The notes: generated from the letters alone by a model not told the origin. A stretch of DNA of 64,000 nucleotides from an uncultured Bacteroidaceae bacterium (GCA_905233765.1 CAJOCU010000014.1:3224-67223), one strand, 5' to 3'. Positions 9,805 through 19,718 are shown, numbered from the stretch's first letter. Translations and numbers: made by a program.

Positions 9805-9832
9805 TAAGAATAATCCTAAAGTTCCATTCATT

Positions 9833-11308
9833 ATGAAGGCGAAACTGTTTTTGATTGTTTTGGCACTTGTAGCGATGGGAATCCCGGCCTCGGCAGACGA
9901 GGAAGACCGTCACCAACGTTCGTTTGCTGCGTCGATAGCCACTCCGACCGACAATATCCGCGTGAGCCGTCGTCCCACTATTGAGGAGCGATTGTTCCGC
10001 TCCGACGTGATTGAGAAGAAGATTGTCGAAATCCAGAAACAGCTAATCGATGCACCTTATCTGGCATGGATGTTCGGCAACTGCTTTCCCAACACCCTAG
10101 ACACGACCGTTCACTACTCTGTGACCGATGATGGCGACGACGACACCTTCGTCTATACGGGCGATATCCACGCCATGTGGTTGCGCGACAGCGGAGCACA
10201 GGTGTGGCCCTATGTGCAGTTTGCTAAGGAGGATGAGGCCCTTCGTCGTATGATTCGAGGTACCATCCTGCGTCAGTTCAAGTGCATCGTCCTTGACCCT
10301 TATGCCAATGCCTTCAACATGGGTCCCACGGGTAGCGCCTGGGCTAGTGATCTCACGGAGATGAAGCCCTTCCTGCATGAGCGTAAGTACGAGATAGATT
10401 CCCTGTGCTACCCTATCCGTCTGGCTTACCAGTATTGGCTTGTCACGGGCGATGACAGTATCTTCAAGACTGACCTATGGAAGAATACCGTCACCGCCAT
10501 CTTGAAGACCTTCCGTGACCAGCAACGCAAGGAAAACCATGGCTCCTATCGTTTCCAACGCACCACAGCTGTTCAATACGACACCATGAGCCATAACGGC
10601 TACGGAAACCCGGTGAAGCCCGTGGGCCTCATAGCCTCGGCTTTCCGTCCTAGTGACGATGCCACGGTGCTGCTCTACCTGGTGCCCTCCAATTTCTTTG
10701 CCGTGACATCCCTGCGCAAGGCCGCTGATATCCTGACCAAGGTGAACTACGACACACAGCTCGCCGAAGCTTGTCGCACCCTTGCCAATGAGGTAGAGAC
10801 GGCGCTGAAGGAGTACGCCATCTACAAGCATCCTAAGTACGGCAAGATATATGCCTACGAGGTGGATGGCTTTGGCAACCAGCTGCTAATGGATGATGCC
10901 AACGTGCCTTCGTTGCTGGCCATGGCTTATCTTGGCGATGTGGCTGTCAAGGATTCTGTCTATCAGAACACCCGTCGCTTTGTTTGGAGTGAGGACAACC
11001 CCTATTTCTTCCGTGGAAATGCCGGCGAAGGCATTGGTGGCCCACATGTGGGCTACGATATGATATGGCCGATGTCTATCATGATGCGTGCCTTCACCTC
11101 CGCGGATGACCGCGAGATCCAGCAGTGCATTCAGATGCTTGTTGACACGGATGCTGGCACAGGCTTCATGCACGAGTCGTTCCATAAGGATGATGCTAAG
11201 AACTATACACGCCCATGGTTTGCCTGGCAGAACACCCTCTTTGGTGAGCTTATCCTCAAACTTATCGACGACGGAAAAATCAATATCTTGAAGAAAATAC
11301 AGAAGTAA
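9833..11308 (+). CDS. GH125 family metal-independent exo-alpha-1,6-mannosidase
   Basis: A 491-aa secreted or periplasmic glycosidase (signal peptide about residues 1-22, cut after ASA). GH125 enzymes are inverting alpha-1,6-mannosidases acting on N-glycans or yeast mannan. Family hallmarks: GDIHAMWLRDSGAQVWPY, DPYANAFNMGPTGSAWASD, GEGIGGPHVGYDMIWPMS and HESFHKDDAKNYTRPWFAWQ near the C-terminus. It lies 28 nt after the acyltransferase gene. A strong terminator follows at 11443-11476. With the GH95 and GH2 genes it suggests foraging on host glycans. Confidence 0.93.
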   Translation: MKAKLFLIVLALVAMGIPASADEEDRHQRSFAASIATPTDNIRVSRRPTIEERLFRSDVIEKKIVEIQKQLIDAPYLAWMFGNCFPNTLDTTVHYSVTDDGDDDTFVYTGDIHAMWLRDSGAQVWPYVQFAKEDEALRRMIRGTILRQFKCIVLDPYANAFNMGPTGSAWASDLTEMKPFLHERKYEIDSLCYPIRLAYQYWLVTGDDSIFKTDLWKNTVTAILKTFRDQQRKENHGSYRFQRTTAVQYDTMSHNGYGNPVKPVGLIASAFRPSDDATVLLYLVPSNFFAVTSLRKAADILTKVNYDTQLAEACRTLANEVETALKEYAIYKHPKYGKIYAYEVDGFGNQLLMDDANVPSLLAMAYLGDVAVKDSVYQNTRRFVWSEDNPYFFRGNAGEGIGGPHVGYDMIWPMSIMMRAFTSADDREIQQCIQMLVDTDAGTGFMHESFHKDDAKNYTRPWFAWQNTLFGELILKLIDDGKINILKKIQK

Positions 11309-11442
11309 CCATCACCTTCTCGTGGGGAAAAGCAGTATGAAGTGTGATTAAATTTATGATTTCCTTGCTGGAAATATATGTAACGATTCGCTTTGCATGC
11401 GAAATACAACATTTATCTTTATTATTTCATTTCCCCTTATAC

Positions 11443-11476
11443 AAGCAGGCAGTCAGAGGCTTCTGACTGCCTGCTT
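11443..11476 (+). terminator. Terminator hairpin after GH125
   Basis: A perfect 15-bp inverted repeat: AAGCAGGCAGTCAGA (11443-11457), loop GGCT, and its complement (11462-11476). CCTTTAATTTG follows. It lies 135 nt past the mannosidase stop. Confidence 0.75.
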
Positions 11477-11532
11477 CCTTTAATTTGTCAAGTTCTTGAT
11501 GCTAATTAGTGTTAAATGTGATTCTCTATCCA

Positions 11533-11580
11533 TTGTTATTCCATCAAAAGCATCTACCTTTGCGATATCGTTTTGATATC
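11533..11580 (+). promoter_or_regulatory. Promoter of the SPFH gene with GATATC repeat
   Basis: TTG at 11533-11535, a 19-nt gap, then TACCTTTG at 11555-11562. Just after the expected start site two GATATC hexamers (11564-11569 and 11575-11580) flank GTTTT, a possible operator. Confidence 0.6.
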
Positions 11581-11612
11581 ATTTTGTACATTAACCTTTT
11601 AAACATAGAACA

Positions 11613-12578
11613 ATGGAGAATCAAGAGTTTAAGTTTAGCGGTTCCGTATTCAACGGCTTTCTGATGCTGTTTGTGAACTTTGCTGTATTAGCTGCATCGA
11701 TTGCAGGAATCATCTACGGCATCATCCAGCTTGATGCCAGCAATGGAGCTCAGGGCGGTTGGCTGTTAGGCGGCAGTTGCCTGTTGCTGGTCATCAACAT
11801 CATCATGTGGTGCGGTCTGATGGAGTTGGAACCCAACGAAGCTCGCGTCGCGACTTGGTTTGGTAAATATAGTGGTACGTTCTCCCAGACCGGTTTCTAC
11901 TGGATCAATCCTTTCTACGGCACCAAGAAGGTTTCTCTGCGTGCACGCAATCTCGATGCTGAGCCCATCAAGGTGAACGACAAGACGGGTAACCCAGTGA
12001 TGATAGGCCTAGTATTGGTGTGGAAGCTGAAGGACACCTATAAAGCACTCTTCGAGGTCGATACGCAGACGATGGCAGCGGCTCCCAACACCGTAGGTTC
12101 AGACACTAAGGGACTGATGAAGGCGCTGGAAAGTTTCGTGCGCGTACAGAGCGATGCAGCACTCCGACAGGTGGCCGGTCAGTATGCTTACGACGACGAG
12201 GACAACAAGCACAACGAGCCAACTCTGCGTTCGAGTGCCGACGAGATCAACCAGCAGCTCGAAGAAAAGCTCGATGAACGCTTGGCACTGGCGGGAATCG
12301 AAGTGATAGAGGCTCGCATCAACTATTTGGCCTACGCCCCTGAGATAGCCGCTGTGATGTTGCGTCGCCAACAGGCTTCTGCCATCATCACGGCACGCGA
12401 GAAGATCGTAGAGGGTGCTGTCAGCATGGTGAAGATGGCACTCGAGAAACTCTCTAGCGAGGAGATTGTTGAGCTCGACGATGACAAGAAGGCTGCCATG
12501 GTCAGCAATTTGCTTGTGGTGCTCTGTGGCGATGAAAGCGCTCAGCCCGTCGTGAATACAGGAACGCTCAACCATTAA
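11613..12578 (+). CDS. SPFH/band 7 domain membrane protein (stomatin/prohibitin family)
   Basis: A 321-aa membrane scaffold protein. Two hydrophobic segments lie near the N-terminus (about 13-36 and 45-65), then an SPFH domain beginning [19 protein letters not shown] and containing [21 protein letters not shown] long helical region with [20 protein letters not shown] follows, typical of the band 7 coiled-coil stalk. Such proteins form oligomeric rings or membrane microdomains. A small Arc-like DNA-binding protein is encoded 36 nt downstream, a pairing I recall from other Bacteroidales. Precise role unknown. Confidence 0.88.
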   Translation: MENQEFKFSGSVFNGFLMLFVNFAVLAASIAGIIYGIIQLDASNGAQGGWLLGGSCLLLVINIIMWCGLMELEPNEARVATWFGKYSGTFSQTGFYWINPFYGTKKVSLRARNLDAEPIKVNDKTGNPVMIGLVLVWKLKDTYKALFEVDTQTMAAAPNTVGSDTKGLMKALESFVRVQSDAALRQVAGQYAYDDEDNKHNEPTLRSSADEINQQLEEKLDERLALAGIEVIEARINYLAYAPEIAAVMLRRQQASAIITAREKIVEGAVSMVKMALEKLSSEEIVELDDDKKAAMVSNLLVVLCGDESAQPVVNTGTLNH

Positions 12579-12614
12579 GCGAACAATATTCCTGAAACTG
12601 AAATCAGCAGTTGA

Positions 12615-12788
12615 ATGGCTGAGAAGAAAACCAAGAACTTCATCTTACGCATTGATGCGGAGACAATGGATGCGATAGAGGCCTGGGCTGCGGACGAGTT
12701 CCGCAGCACCAATGGTCAGCTCCAATGGATCATCACCGAGTCCCTGCGCAAAGCCAAACGCCTACCCAAGAAGAACTCACTGGAATAA
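12615..12788 (+). CDS. Small ribbon-helix-helix (Arc/MetJ-like) DNA-binding protein
   Basis: A 57-aa basic protein starting MAEKKTKNFILRIDAETMDA. The NFILRID strand followed by two helices (DAIEAWAADEFRS, then NGQLQWIITESLRKA) matches the Arc/RHH fold, which binds DNA as a dimer. It follows the SPFH gene with no separate promoter seen, so it is probably co-transcribed. Either a local repressor or an antitoxin-like protein without a toxin next to it. Easily missed because of its length. Confidence 0.75.
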   Translation: MAEKKTKNFILRIDAETMDAIEAWAADEFRSTNGQLQWIITESLRKAKRLPKKNSLE

Positions 12789-12828
12789 TTTTTTTGCATA
12801 AGGCCCTACGAACCCTCCCGCTCTCATC

Positions 12829-14385
12829 ATGACTACCCTCTTGCTCTGCAGTGCCTTCGTGTTTGCAGACGATCGTTTGCCCATCGTTGAGATGCAGGCA
12901 GACCGGACGATGATTTATCCCCAGCGAATGGCACAGACGGGAGAGGAGTCGCTGATGGATGTGCTGCAGATGGTGCCGGACCTGATGATTGCCGGTTATG
13001 AGGATCTCATCTCCAACTATAACCTCCGCATTGACAACTGTCCGATGAACGGCGACACCCGATTAATTCTTAGCCAGATGAAGGCCAAGGACATCGCGAA
13101 GATTCAGGTGTGCGACAATACGGGTGTGCAGAAGGGAACCATCGGCATGGGTCGAGTCATAGACATCAACATGAAGATGCCTGAGAGCTGGAAGGGTTTC
13201 GTGGAAGGACAGGGAGACTTCGGGAAGGAGATCGTGGGCATTGGAACCGTGAATGCGCTGTATGGCAGCAAACGAACGGACCTCTACGCCAATGCCTCGT
13301 ATCGTTATCAGGCCGGCAACGAGGAACATCTGACGCTTCACATGACGAACCGTTTTGATGACCGAAACAGGCTGCTGACCTATTTCACGCAGCAGTATCT
13401 TGACCGCCCTGCCGCCAGCTCGCATCAGGTCATGGGCCGCACGCGATACTTCCACACGTTCAATGACCTGGGCACGGAACTGCTCATCGTGGGCGGTTAT
13501 CAGTATGGCAGCGACCAGGTTCTTTCCAAACAGCTGCCCCTGTATATCGTGGAGCTGAACACGCCCCTGCTGACCAAGCGGCTGTCTATGACGCTGGGCG
13601 TTGAGGGAGATTTCCTGATGACGCGGCAAAAGGACACTGACAAGAGTTGGAATGTCTTCAACAATGACATCTATCTGTTGCTCACCTATGCCCTGCCGAA
13701 ATGGCGCTTTACCATTGGTAATCGCGTGATGTTCTACGACTACAAGTTCTCTGGCCGCTATTCCGACACCCGCGACAATGCGAATGCCTCCATCATCTTT
13801 GTGCCGGACAACCGGAACCAGATTCAGGTGGGCTACTATCGCAAGTTCTATAACCCTTCCTACGAAGCCCTCTTCCAGCAAGCTGTCACGCCGCTGTCCG
13901 ACGAGGAATGGGCTATCACGAAGGGACAGCTGGTGGAACGGACCATCAACCAGATGAAGCTGGCATACGCCTATAGCCGGCAGAAGCTGACGGTGCAGGC
14001 GGAGGCGAGTTACTACGTCATCGAAGACGGTGAGAATTTCACCGCACTGGGGGCGTCGGCATATTGGAGGACGAAGTGGATAACGCTGGCCGGAGGCTCC
14101 AACCTCTATATCGCCAAGAGTGGGACCTACGCCTCGCTCAGGCTCGCGCCCACGGCTTATCTCCCTCATGCCTGGCAGCTCGGCTTGCAGGTGGTGTATG
14201 AGACCCGGAATGCACCTCGCCGCGAGACTACGGGCGTACCGGTGTACGCCTGCCTGTCCCTCAACAAGCAATTTGGCAGAAGATGGAATGTAGGCGTTGA
14301 CTGGCACGATATGTTTGATGCCTTCTGCAGCCAGGCACAAGTCAACAGACATGCCGCCAACATCCATTTGCAGTATAGATTCTAA
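12829..14385 (+). CDS. TonB-receptor-like outer-membrane beta-barrel protein
   Basis: A 518-aa outer-membrane protein. The short N-terminus MTTLLLCSAFVFA looks like a signal peptide, with an in-frame stop upstream that rules out a longer start. Residues about 25-120 resemble a TonB plug domain (LMDVLQMVPDLMI, IDNCPMNGDTRLILSQMKAKDIAKIQV). The rest alternates polar and aromatic residues and ends in IHLQYRF, a terminal barrel strand. It is shorter than full TonB-dependent receptors, and no TonB box is obvious. Substrate unknown. gltS follows after 18 nt. Confidence 0.7.
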   Translation: MTTLLLCSAFVFADDRLPIVEMQADRTMIYPQRMAQTGEESLMDVLQMVPDLMIAGYEDLISNYNLRIDNCPMNGDTRLILSQMKAKDIAKIQVCDNTGVQKGTIGMGRVIDINMKMPESWKGFVEGQGDFGKEIVGIGTVNALYGSKRTDLYANASYRYQAGNEEHLTLHMTNRFDDRNRLLTYFTQQYLDRPAASSHQVMGRTRYFHTFNDLGTELLIVGGYQYGSDQVLSKQLPLYIVELNTPLLTKRLSMTLGVEGDFLMTRQKDTDKSWNVFNNDIYLLLTYALPKWRFTIGNRVMFYDYKFSGRYSDTRDNANASIIFVPDNRNQIQVGYYRKFYNPSYEALFQQAVTPLSDEEWAITKGQLVERTINQMKLAYAYSRQKLTVQAEASYYVIEDGENFTALGASAYWRTKWITLAGGSNLYIAKSGTYASLRLAPTAYLPHAWQLGLQVVYETRNAPRRETTGVPVYACLSLNKQFGRRWNVGVDWHDMFDAFCSQAQVNRHAANIHLQYRF

Positions 14386-14403
14386 CGATAAAAGATAACG
14401 AGT

Positions 14404-15672
14404 ATGACAAGTTATGCACTGGATATGATACAGACCGCCGGCATCGGTGCCCTGGCACTTCTTGTCGGTATGGTTTTAACGCGAAAGGTAGCCTTTCTCC
14501 AGAAATTCTGTATCCCGTCGCCCGTCAGCGGTGGTATTATCTTCTCCTTCATCACTCTGGCACTCTACGGCTGGTTCGATGTCGAGGTGTCGTTCGACGG
14601 CACGCTGAAGGATGTCTTCATGCTGGCATTCTTCACCTGCGTGGGCTTCCAGAGCGACCTGAAGGTGTTAAAGCGAGGTGGCCGGCTGCTGGTCATCATG
14701 CTGGTCCTGTTGGTGGTCCTGATTGCGATACAGAACCTGATGCCTATGGGCGTCACGCGGCTCATGGGCGTTGACCCGCTGATAGGCATGGCTGCCGGCA
14801 GTATCTCCATGACAGGTGGCCACGGCACGGCAGGCGGCTTTGCCAGCGTGCTCGAAGGCATGGGCCTGCACGGCGCCGGCACGGTCAGCATGGCGGCTGC
14901 CACCTTCGGTCTGATTGCAGGTTCCATGATTGGTGGTCCGCTGGCAGAGCGGATGATTCGCAAGCGACTCACCCATGAACAGATGCAGCCCCAAGACGAA
15001 GAGATTGACCCCGCCATGGCCGGTATCGAGAGCGACGAGGCTTCGCCGGCAGGGCGTGCCAAGCGCGTCAGCACCCACGAACAGGAGTTCCAGCAGTATG
15101 CGAAGGCCACCTATTGGATTATCCTGGTCATGGGTGGCGGCACCCTGCTGAGCTGGTTGTTCGCGAAGACGGGCATTACCTTCCCCACCTATTTCGGAGC
15201 CTTGATCTTAGCCGCTTTCGTCCGCAACACCATCGGATTCGTCAGATACAAAGACGACGGGGAATGGGTGAGCGCCGAGAAGCTGCTGGATATGGAGCGC
15301 ATTGTCAGCGTCGGTAACATCTGCCTGTCGCTGTTCCTCGGCATGGCCATGATTTCCCTTCGGCTCTGGGAGCTCCAGAGTCTGGCCCTTCCGTTGATCG
15401 TCATCCTGATGGCTCAGGTGGTGCTGATGTCACTCTTTGCCTACTTCGTGGCGTTCCCCTTGTTAGGGCGCGACTACGATGCCGCCATCCTGTGTGCTGG
15501 CCTCTGCGGCTTCGGTCTGGGTGCCACCCCCAATGCGATGGCCAACATGAGCGCCGTCTGCTACAAATACCGCTATACCGTCAAACCCTTCCTCATCGTA
15601 CCCATCATTGGTGCGATGTTCGCAGATGTGATCAACACTGCCATGATCACCCTCTTCCTGAATCTACTGTGA
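14404..15672 (+). CDS. gltS: Sodium/glutamate symporter
   Basis: A 422-aa inner-membrane carrier of the GltS/ESS family, taking up glutamate with sodium. About ten transmembrane segments are visible. The start MTSYALDMIQTAGIGALALL and IPSPVSGGIIFSF are family features. The re-entrant GGHGTAGGF loop (SMTGGHGTAGGFASVLE) and the second-half ATPNAMANMSAV loop are the two pore-loop signatures. It follows the barrel protein by 18 nt, so they may share a transcript. Confidence 0.93.
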   Translation: MTSYALDMIQTAGIGALALLVGMVLTRKVAFLQKFCIPSPVSGGIIFSFITLALYGWFDVEVSFDGTLKDVFMLAFFTCVGFQSDLKVLKRGGRLLVIMLVLLVVLIAIQNLMPMGVTRLMGVDPLIGMAAGSISMTGGHGTAGGFASVLEGMGLHGAGTVSMAAATFGLIAGSMIGGPLAERMIRKRLTHEQMQPQDEEIDPAMAGIESDEASPAGRAKRVSTHEQEFQQYAKATYWIILVMGGGTLLSWLFAKTGITFPTYFGALILAAFVRNTIGFVRYKDDGEWVSAEKLLDMERIVSVGNICLSLFLGMAMISLRLWELQSLALPLIVILMAQVVLMSLFAYFVAFPLLGRDYDAAILCAGLCGFGLGATPNAMANMSAVCYKYRYTVKPFLIVPIIGAMFADVINTAMITLFLNLL

Positions 15673-15785
15673 GTTGTTGGTTGATTGCTTAACAATTGAA
15701 GCGAAATATCTGGAAACTGGAGAGAGTGGAGAATGATGTGTACACTCATTAGAGACTGATATTAACGCTGCAAGTGAAATAAGTA

Positions 15786-15818
15786 CGACTTCTTTTGGTG
15801 GATTGCCAGAAGAAGTCG
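15786..15818 (+). terminator. Possible terminator hairpin after gltS
   Basis: CGACTTCTT (15786-15794) and AAGAAGTCG (15810-15818) form a 9-bp stem with a 15-nt loop, 114 nt after the gltS stop. No strong U-run follows, so the role is uncertain. Confidence 0.35.
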
Positions 15819-15867
15819 CATATTTGTGGCCGAAAGAGAATGGAAACGATAACGGACAACATTACCT

Positions 15868-17688
15868 ATGAAAAAGATACTATTCCTAATGATGGCGCTG
15901 TTGCTGCCGCTGGTGGCAAGCGCACAAGAGCTGATAGACGGCATCAACTACATACTGGATGAAGAGAGCCGTACGGCCGAAGTGTACTACAAGGTCGGGA
16001 GATATGAAGGCGACATCGTGGTCCCCGAAACAGTCACCAGCCAAGATGTGGAATACCGTGTGACGCGCATCGGAGATTCTGCCTTCAGCAGTTCAACATC
16101 CACCTCCATTACGCTGCCCGCCAGCGTGACAAGCATCGGAGAAGCAGCATTCGCCAACTGCAATTTCTTGACCTCCGTTAACATCCCCGAGGGCGTGACG
16201 GCGATAGAAAATAACACATTTGCTTCATGCTATGCCTTGAAATCCCTCAAGCTGCCGAATAGCGTGAAGAGCATCGGCGAATGGGTGTTCGATGATTGTA
16301 CCTCGCTTTCTTCGCTGGACTTGAATGAAGGTCTGGAGACCATCGGCTATCGTGCTTTCATGCGATGCAGAGCACTGAAATTCCTCATCCTCCCCAGCAC
16401 CGTGACGAGCATTGGAGATAGGGCTTTTGAGATGTGTTCAATTTGTCTCTTGATTTCCAGAAATCCTACGCCCCCCACGATGAACTGGTTTACGTTTGAC
16501 AGCTCGAGCAGAGATTGGCTTGTTGTGAAGGTCCCGCCAGGTTGCGCGGAGGCATATAAGAAGGCAAAAGAATGGAGCAACATCACCCATGTGGAGGAGT
16601 ACGACCCGTACAAAGAAGTGGTTACTGTGGATGACATCAACTATCAGTTGTTCTATGACAGTAGAACAGCCAAAGTGTCTTCGAATAATACGACCGTTAG
16701 CGGTGATGTTATGATCCCAGACACGGCCATTTATTCAAGCGTCGGTTTCCGCGTGACGGAAATCGATTACAATGCTTTCAGTCGTAACCAGAACATGACC
16801 ACCGTCACCATTCCGAACAGCGTAACGCGCATCGGCAGTCACGCTTTTTTCAAATGCGAGAACCTGACAGCCGTCACCATCTCGAACAGTGTGACGAGCA
16901 TTGAGCAGGAAGCGTTCCTGCAATGCAAGAGCCTGTCTTCGGTCACACTTTCCAACAGTTTAAAGAGCCTGGATTACTATGTTTTTAGTCAGTGCGCTAG
17001 TCTGGAAACTATCCATATTCCTGCCAGTGTGACGAGCATCAGTCAATTTGCGTTCTATCCGACAGACTTATCATCTATCAGCATAGATGCTGAGAACCCT
17101 GTATATGATTCCCGTGACAATTGCAATGCGGTAATTGAGACTGCCACAAACGGCCTGTATATGGGCATCAAGACCACCGTTATTCCCAAGGGGGTGACCC
17201 ATATACAGGATATAGCTTTCTACTTTTGTAGGGGGCTGTCCTCTATCACGGTTCCCGAGGGCGTGACGGAAGTCGGGGGGCAGGCTTTTTATGCGTGTCT
17301 GAACCTGACCGATGTCAGCCTTCCCAGCACTCTGACGAGCATCGGGAATCTCGCATTTGGGGGGTGTGACAAGCTTCAAACCGTGACCTCGCTGAATCCC
17401 GTACCTCCAACGATTCAGGATGAGACGTTCCAGTATCGTAATCACATCCTGAGGGTTCCCTACGGTTGCAAGGAGGTGTATGCGAATGCGACGTACTGGA
17501 AAGATCACTTCTATCTCATCGAGGAGATGGAAGCACCATTGGCTGTTCAGGGAATATCCGTTGGCGAGGACCCGAATGTGCCCATCTTCGACCTCTCCGG
17601 CCGCCAGATTCGCCATTCGTCAGCCGACACTCGCCACTTGCCTTACGGCATCTATATCCGTGAGGGGAAGAAGGTCGTAAAGAAGTGA
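15868..17688 (+). CDS. BspA-like leucine-rich repeat surface protein
   Basis: A 606-aa secreted protein with an N-terminal signal peptide (MKKILFLMMALLLPLVASAQ). It has two blocks of treponemal/BspA-type LRR_5 repeats of about 23 residues (typical unit: xLTSVxIPxxVTxIGxxAFxxC), roughly residues 50-190 and 285-510. Each block ends in a similar NPxPPT...VPxGCxxxYxxAxxW module, which suggests internal duplication. The C-terminus has the DLSGRQI...YGIYIREGKK tail shared with other surface proteins here. BspA-like proteins bind matrix proteins or other bacteria; the ligand is not predictable. A gene remnant follows directly in the same frame. Confidence 0.9.
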   Translation: MKKILFLMMALLLPLVASAQELIDGINYILDEESRTAEVYYKVGRYEGDIVVPETVTSQDVEYRVTRIGDSAFSSSTSTSITLPASVTSIGEAAFANCNFLTSVNIPEGVTAIENNTFASCYALKSLKLPNSVKSIGEWVFDDCTSLSSLDLNEGLETIGYRAFMRCRALKFLILPSTVTSIGDRAFEMCSICLLISRNPTPPTMNWFTFDSSSRDWLVVKVPPGCAEAYKKAKEWSNITHVEEYDPYKEVVTVDDINYQLFYDSRTAKVSSNNTTVSGDVMIPDTAIYSSVGFRVTEIDYNAFSRNQNMTTVTIPNSVTRIGSHAFFKCENLTAVTISNSVTSIEQEAFLQCKSLSSVTLSNSLKSLDYYVFSQCASLETIHIPASVTSISQFAFYPTDLSSISIDAENPVYDSRDNCNAVIETATNGLYMGIKTTVIPKGVTHIQDIAFYFCRGLSSITVPEGVTEVGGQAFYACLNLTDVSLPSTLTSIGNLAFGGCDKLQTVTSLNPVPPTIQDETFQYRNHILRVPYGCKEVYANATYWKDHFYLIEEMEAPLAVQGISVGEDPNVPIFDLSGRQIRHSSADTRHLPYGIYIREGKKVVKK

Positions 17689-17853
17689 GGCCACTGCTTG
17701 TATTGGTCATCATCGCTATACACCCGGCCCCCCTATGACGTACACTGTGCGCGTTACCTCTACATCAATAACGATATGATCGAATACCGTGGTGGAGACG
17801 TCCTCGAACGTTTCAAAGGCTTATCGGTTCGTCCTGTCATAAAGATTCGTTAG
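17689..17853 (+). pseudogene. C-terminal remnant of a Fib_succ_major/DUF1566-like lipoprotein gene
   Basis: Directly after the LRR gene's TGA, and in the same frame, 54 codons read GHCLYWSSSLYT, then ARYLYINNDMI and end GLSVRPVIKIR. YWSSS...ARYLYF...YGxSVRPV is the C-terminal signature of Fibrobacter-paralogous/DUF1566-type domains of Bacteroidetes lipoproteins. No 5' part, start or signal peptide is present. I infer a deletion or recombination that removed the rest. The remaining gap up to 17979 shows only a short ATGTAGGTTT direct repeat. Confidence 0.6.
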
Positions 17854-17979
17854 ATTGCCGAAAGATTCATGTAGGTTTTATGTAGGTTTGTTTTTATGCT
17901 CCCGATTGTTAGTCAGCTGCTTAAGCCCAAAATGATGAAGGTTGTCAGAACTCTATAGAAAACGTGCAGTATGAATACG

Positions 17980-18011
17980 AAAGAAGGCCACCCGATGGGG
18001 TGACCTTCTTT
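17980..18011 (-). terminator. gpmI terminator
   Basis: A 14-bp inverted repeat (AAAGAAGGCCACCC at 17980-17993, GGGTGACCTTCTTT at 17998-18011) has one non-Watson-Crick position. It is a G-U pair when read on the minus strand, which supports the gpmI direction. Confidence 0.7.
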
Positions 18012-18030
18012 ATGATAGGGTGGTGTGTGC

Positions 18031-19548
18031 TTAGCTCTTGATGAGGCTGTGGCCAGTCATGTCGGCGGGCTGCTTCAGACCCATGATGTGGAGGATGCTG
18101 GGGGCGACGTCGGCCAGGATGCCGTCCTCGACCTTGGCGTTCTTGTTCTCCGTGACATAGATGAAGGGCACGGGGTTGAGGCTATGGGCGGTGTTGGGCG
18201 TGCCGTCCGCGTTGATGGCATTGTCGGCATTACCGTGGTCGGCGATGATGATGACCTCGTAGTCTGTTGCCTTGGCGGTCTCCACGACTTCCTTGACGCA
18301 GGCATCGACAGCTACGACGGCCTTCTCGATGGCTTCATAGACACCGGTGTGTCCGACCATGTCGCCGTTGGCGAAGTTGACGACGATGAAGTTGTATTTG
18401 TCCTCCTTGATGGCAGCGACGAGCTTGTCCTTGACCTCGTAGGCGCTCATCTCAGGCTTGAGGTCGTAGGTGGCCACCTTGGGGCTGGCTACGAGGATGC
18501 GATCCTCGCCCTCGTAGGGTTGCTCGCGACCGCCGTTGAAGAAGAAAGTGACGTGGGCGTATTTCTCGGTCTCAGCGGTGTGGAGCTGCTTGAGGCCCTG
18601 GCGGCTGATGTACTCGCCGAGGGTGTTCTCCACATTCTCCTTGGGGAAGAGGATGTGCACGCCCTTGAAGCTGGCATCGTAGGGCGTCATGCAGTAGTAC
18701 TGCAGGCCGGGGATGGTCTTCATGCCCTGCTCCGGTATATCCTGCTGGGTGAGCACGATGGTGAGCTCCTTGGCACGGTCGTTGCGGTAGTTGAAGAAGA
18801 TGATGACATCGCCCTCCTTGATGGTGCCGTCGATGTTAGCGTTGTTGATGGGTTTCACGAACTCATCGGTGACGCCGTCGGCATAGGAGAGTTCCATGGC
18901 TTCCACCATGTCCTTGGCCTGGTAGCCTTCGCCGCTGATGAGTAGGTCATAGGCAATCTTTACACGCTCCCAGCGCTTGTCGCGGTCCATGGCGTAGAAG
19001 CGGCCGATGATGCTGGCGATGTGCGCGCCGGTCTCGTTGCACTTCTCCTGCAGCTCGCGGATGAAGCCCACACCGGAGCGGGGGTCTGTGTCGCGGCCGT
19101 CCATGAAGCAGTGCACGTAGGTCTCGCGTACCTTATATTCCTTGGATATCTCGCAGAGCTTGAAGAGGTGGTCGAGGCTGGAGTGCACGCCACCGTTGGA
19201 GGTGAGGCCCATGAAGTGCACAGCCTTGCCCTCGCGCACGGCATACTCGAAGGCGCTTTGCACCTCCTTGTTCTTCATGATGCTGCCGTCCTTGCAGGCG
19301 CGGTTGATCTTCACGAGGTCCTGATAGACAACGCGACCGGCACCGATGTTCAGGTGACCGACTTCGGAGTTGCCCATCTGCCCGTCGGGCAGTCCCACGT
19401 TCTCGCCGCTGGCCTGCAGCTGGCTGTGGGGATAGGTTGCGTTGAGGTAGTCCATGTAAGGCGTAGGCGTCTGGAAGATGACGTCGCCTTTCTGTTTGTT
19501 GCCGATGCCCCATCCGTCGAGGATCATCAGCAGAGCTTTCTTTGCCAT
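18031..19548 (-). CDS. gpmI: 2,3-bisphosphoglycerate-independent phosphoglycerate mutase
   Basis: Glycolytic enzyme interconverting 3- and 2-phosphoglycerate; two-manganese alkaline-phosphatase superfamily. It is 505 aa, normal length. MILDGWG at the N-terminus supplies a metal ligand. [15 protein letters not shown] carries the phosphorylated serine. [24 protein letters not shown] and ADHGNADNA supply further metal and substrate contacts. Monocistronic, with its own promoter at 19615-19622 and terminator at 17980-18011. Confidence 0.97.
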   Translation of the reverse strand: MAKKALLMILDGWGIGNKQKGDVIFQTPTPYMDYLNATYPHSQLQASGENVGLPDGQMGNSEVGHLNIGAGRVVYQDLVKINRACKDGSIMKNKEVQSAFEYAVREGKAVHFMGLTSNGGVHSSLDHLFKLCEISKEYKVRETYVHCFMDGRDTDPRSGVGFIRELQEKCNETGAHIASIIGRFYAMDRDKRWERVKIAYDLLISGEGYQAKDMVEAMELSYADGVTDEFVKPINNANIDGTIKEGDVIIFFNYRNDRAKELTIVLTQQDIPEQGMKTIPGLQYYCMTPYDASFKGVHILFPKENVENTLGEYISRQGLKQLHTAETEKYAHVTFFFNGGREQPYEGEDRILVASPKVATYDLKPEMSAYEVKDKLVAAIKEDKYNFIVVNFANGDMVGHTGVYEAIEKAVVAVDACVKEVVETAKATDYEVIIIADHGNADNAINADGTPNTAHSLNPVPFIYVTENKNAKVEDGILADVAPSILHIMGLKQPADMTGHSLIKS

Positions 19549-19562
19549 AGTTTTATATTCGT

Positions 19563-19718
19563 TTAACGTTTAGCGTTTAGCGTTTAAAGTAGGTTGTTTC
19601 AGGATTTGCGGGTGCAAAGGTACGTTTTTTTTAGCTGAGAGTTGAAAGATGAGAGTTGAAAGTTATCATCTCCATATAATTTTTCACTTTTCACTCATCA
19701 CTCGTCATTCGTCATTCA
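19563..19718. repeat. Cluster of short tandem repeat words upstream of gpmI
   Basis: Three arrays lie in the gap between gpmI and cvfB: GTTTAGC-type units (19563-19590), GAGTTGAAAGAT-type units (19636-19662) and ATTCGTC-type units (19690-19718). The last one runs over the cvfB stop codon. Confidence 0.7.
19615..19622 (-). promoter_or_regulatory. gpmI promoter -7 box
   Basis: TACCTTTG on the minus strand, 67 nt before the ATG; no clear -33 element. Confidence 0.6.

Larger units (their letters stand above)
11309..11612. other. Gene-free stretch with terminator and promoter
   Basis: About 300 nt without a credible gene. It holds the terminator hairpin 11443-11476 and the SPFH promoter 11533-11562; the first 130 nt show nothing recognisable. 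Confidence 0.7.

Noticed and set aside
13063..14367. 434-codon minus-strand frame opposite the barrel protein
   Set aside because: No family likeness; the plus-strand protein has a signal peptide, plug-like region and a terminal barrel strand.
15786..15825. Riboswitch-like hairpin upstream of the LRR gene
   Set aside because: A single 9-bp stem with no conserved core; better explained as a weak terminator.
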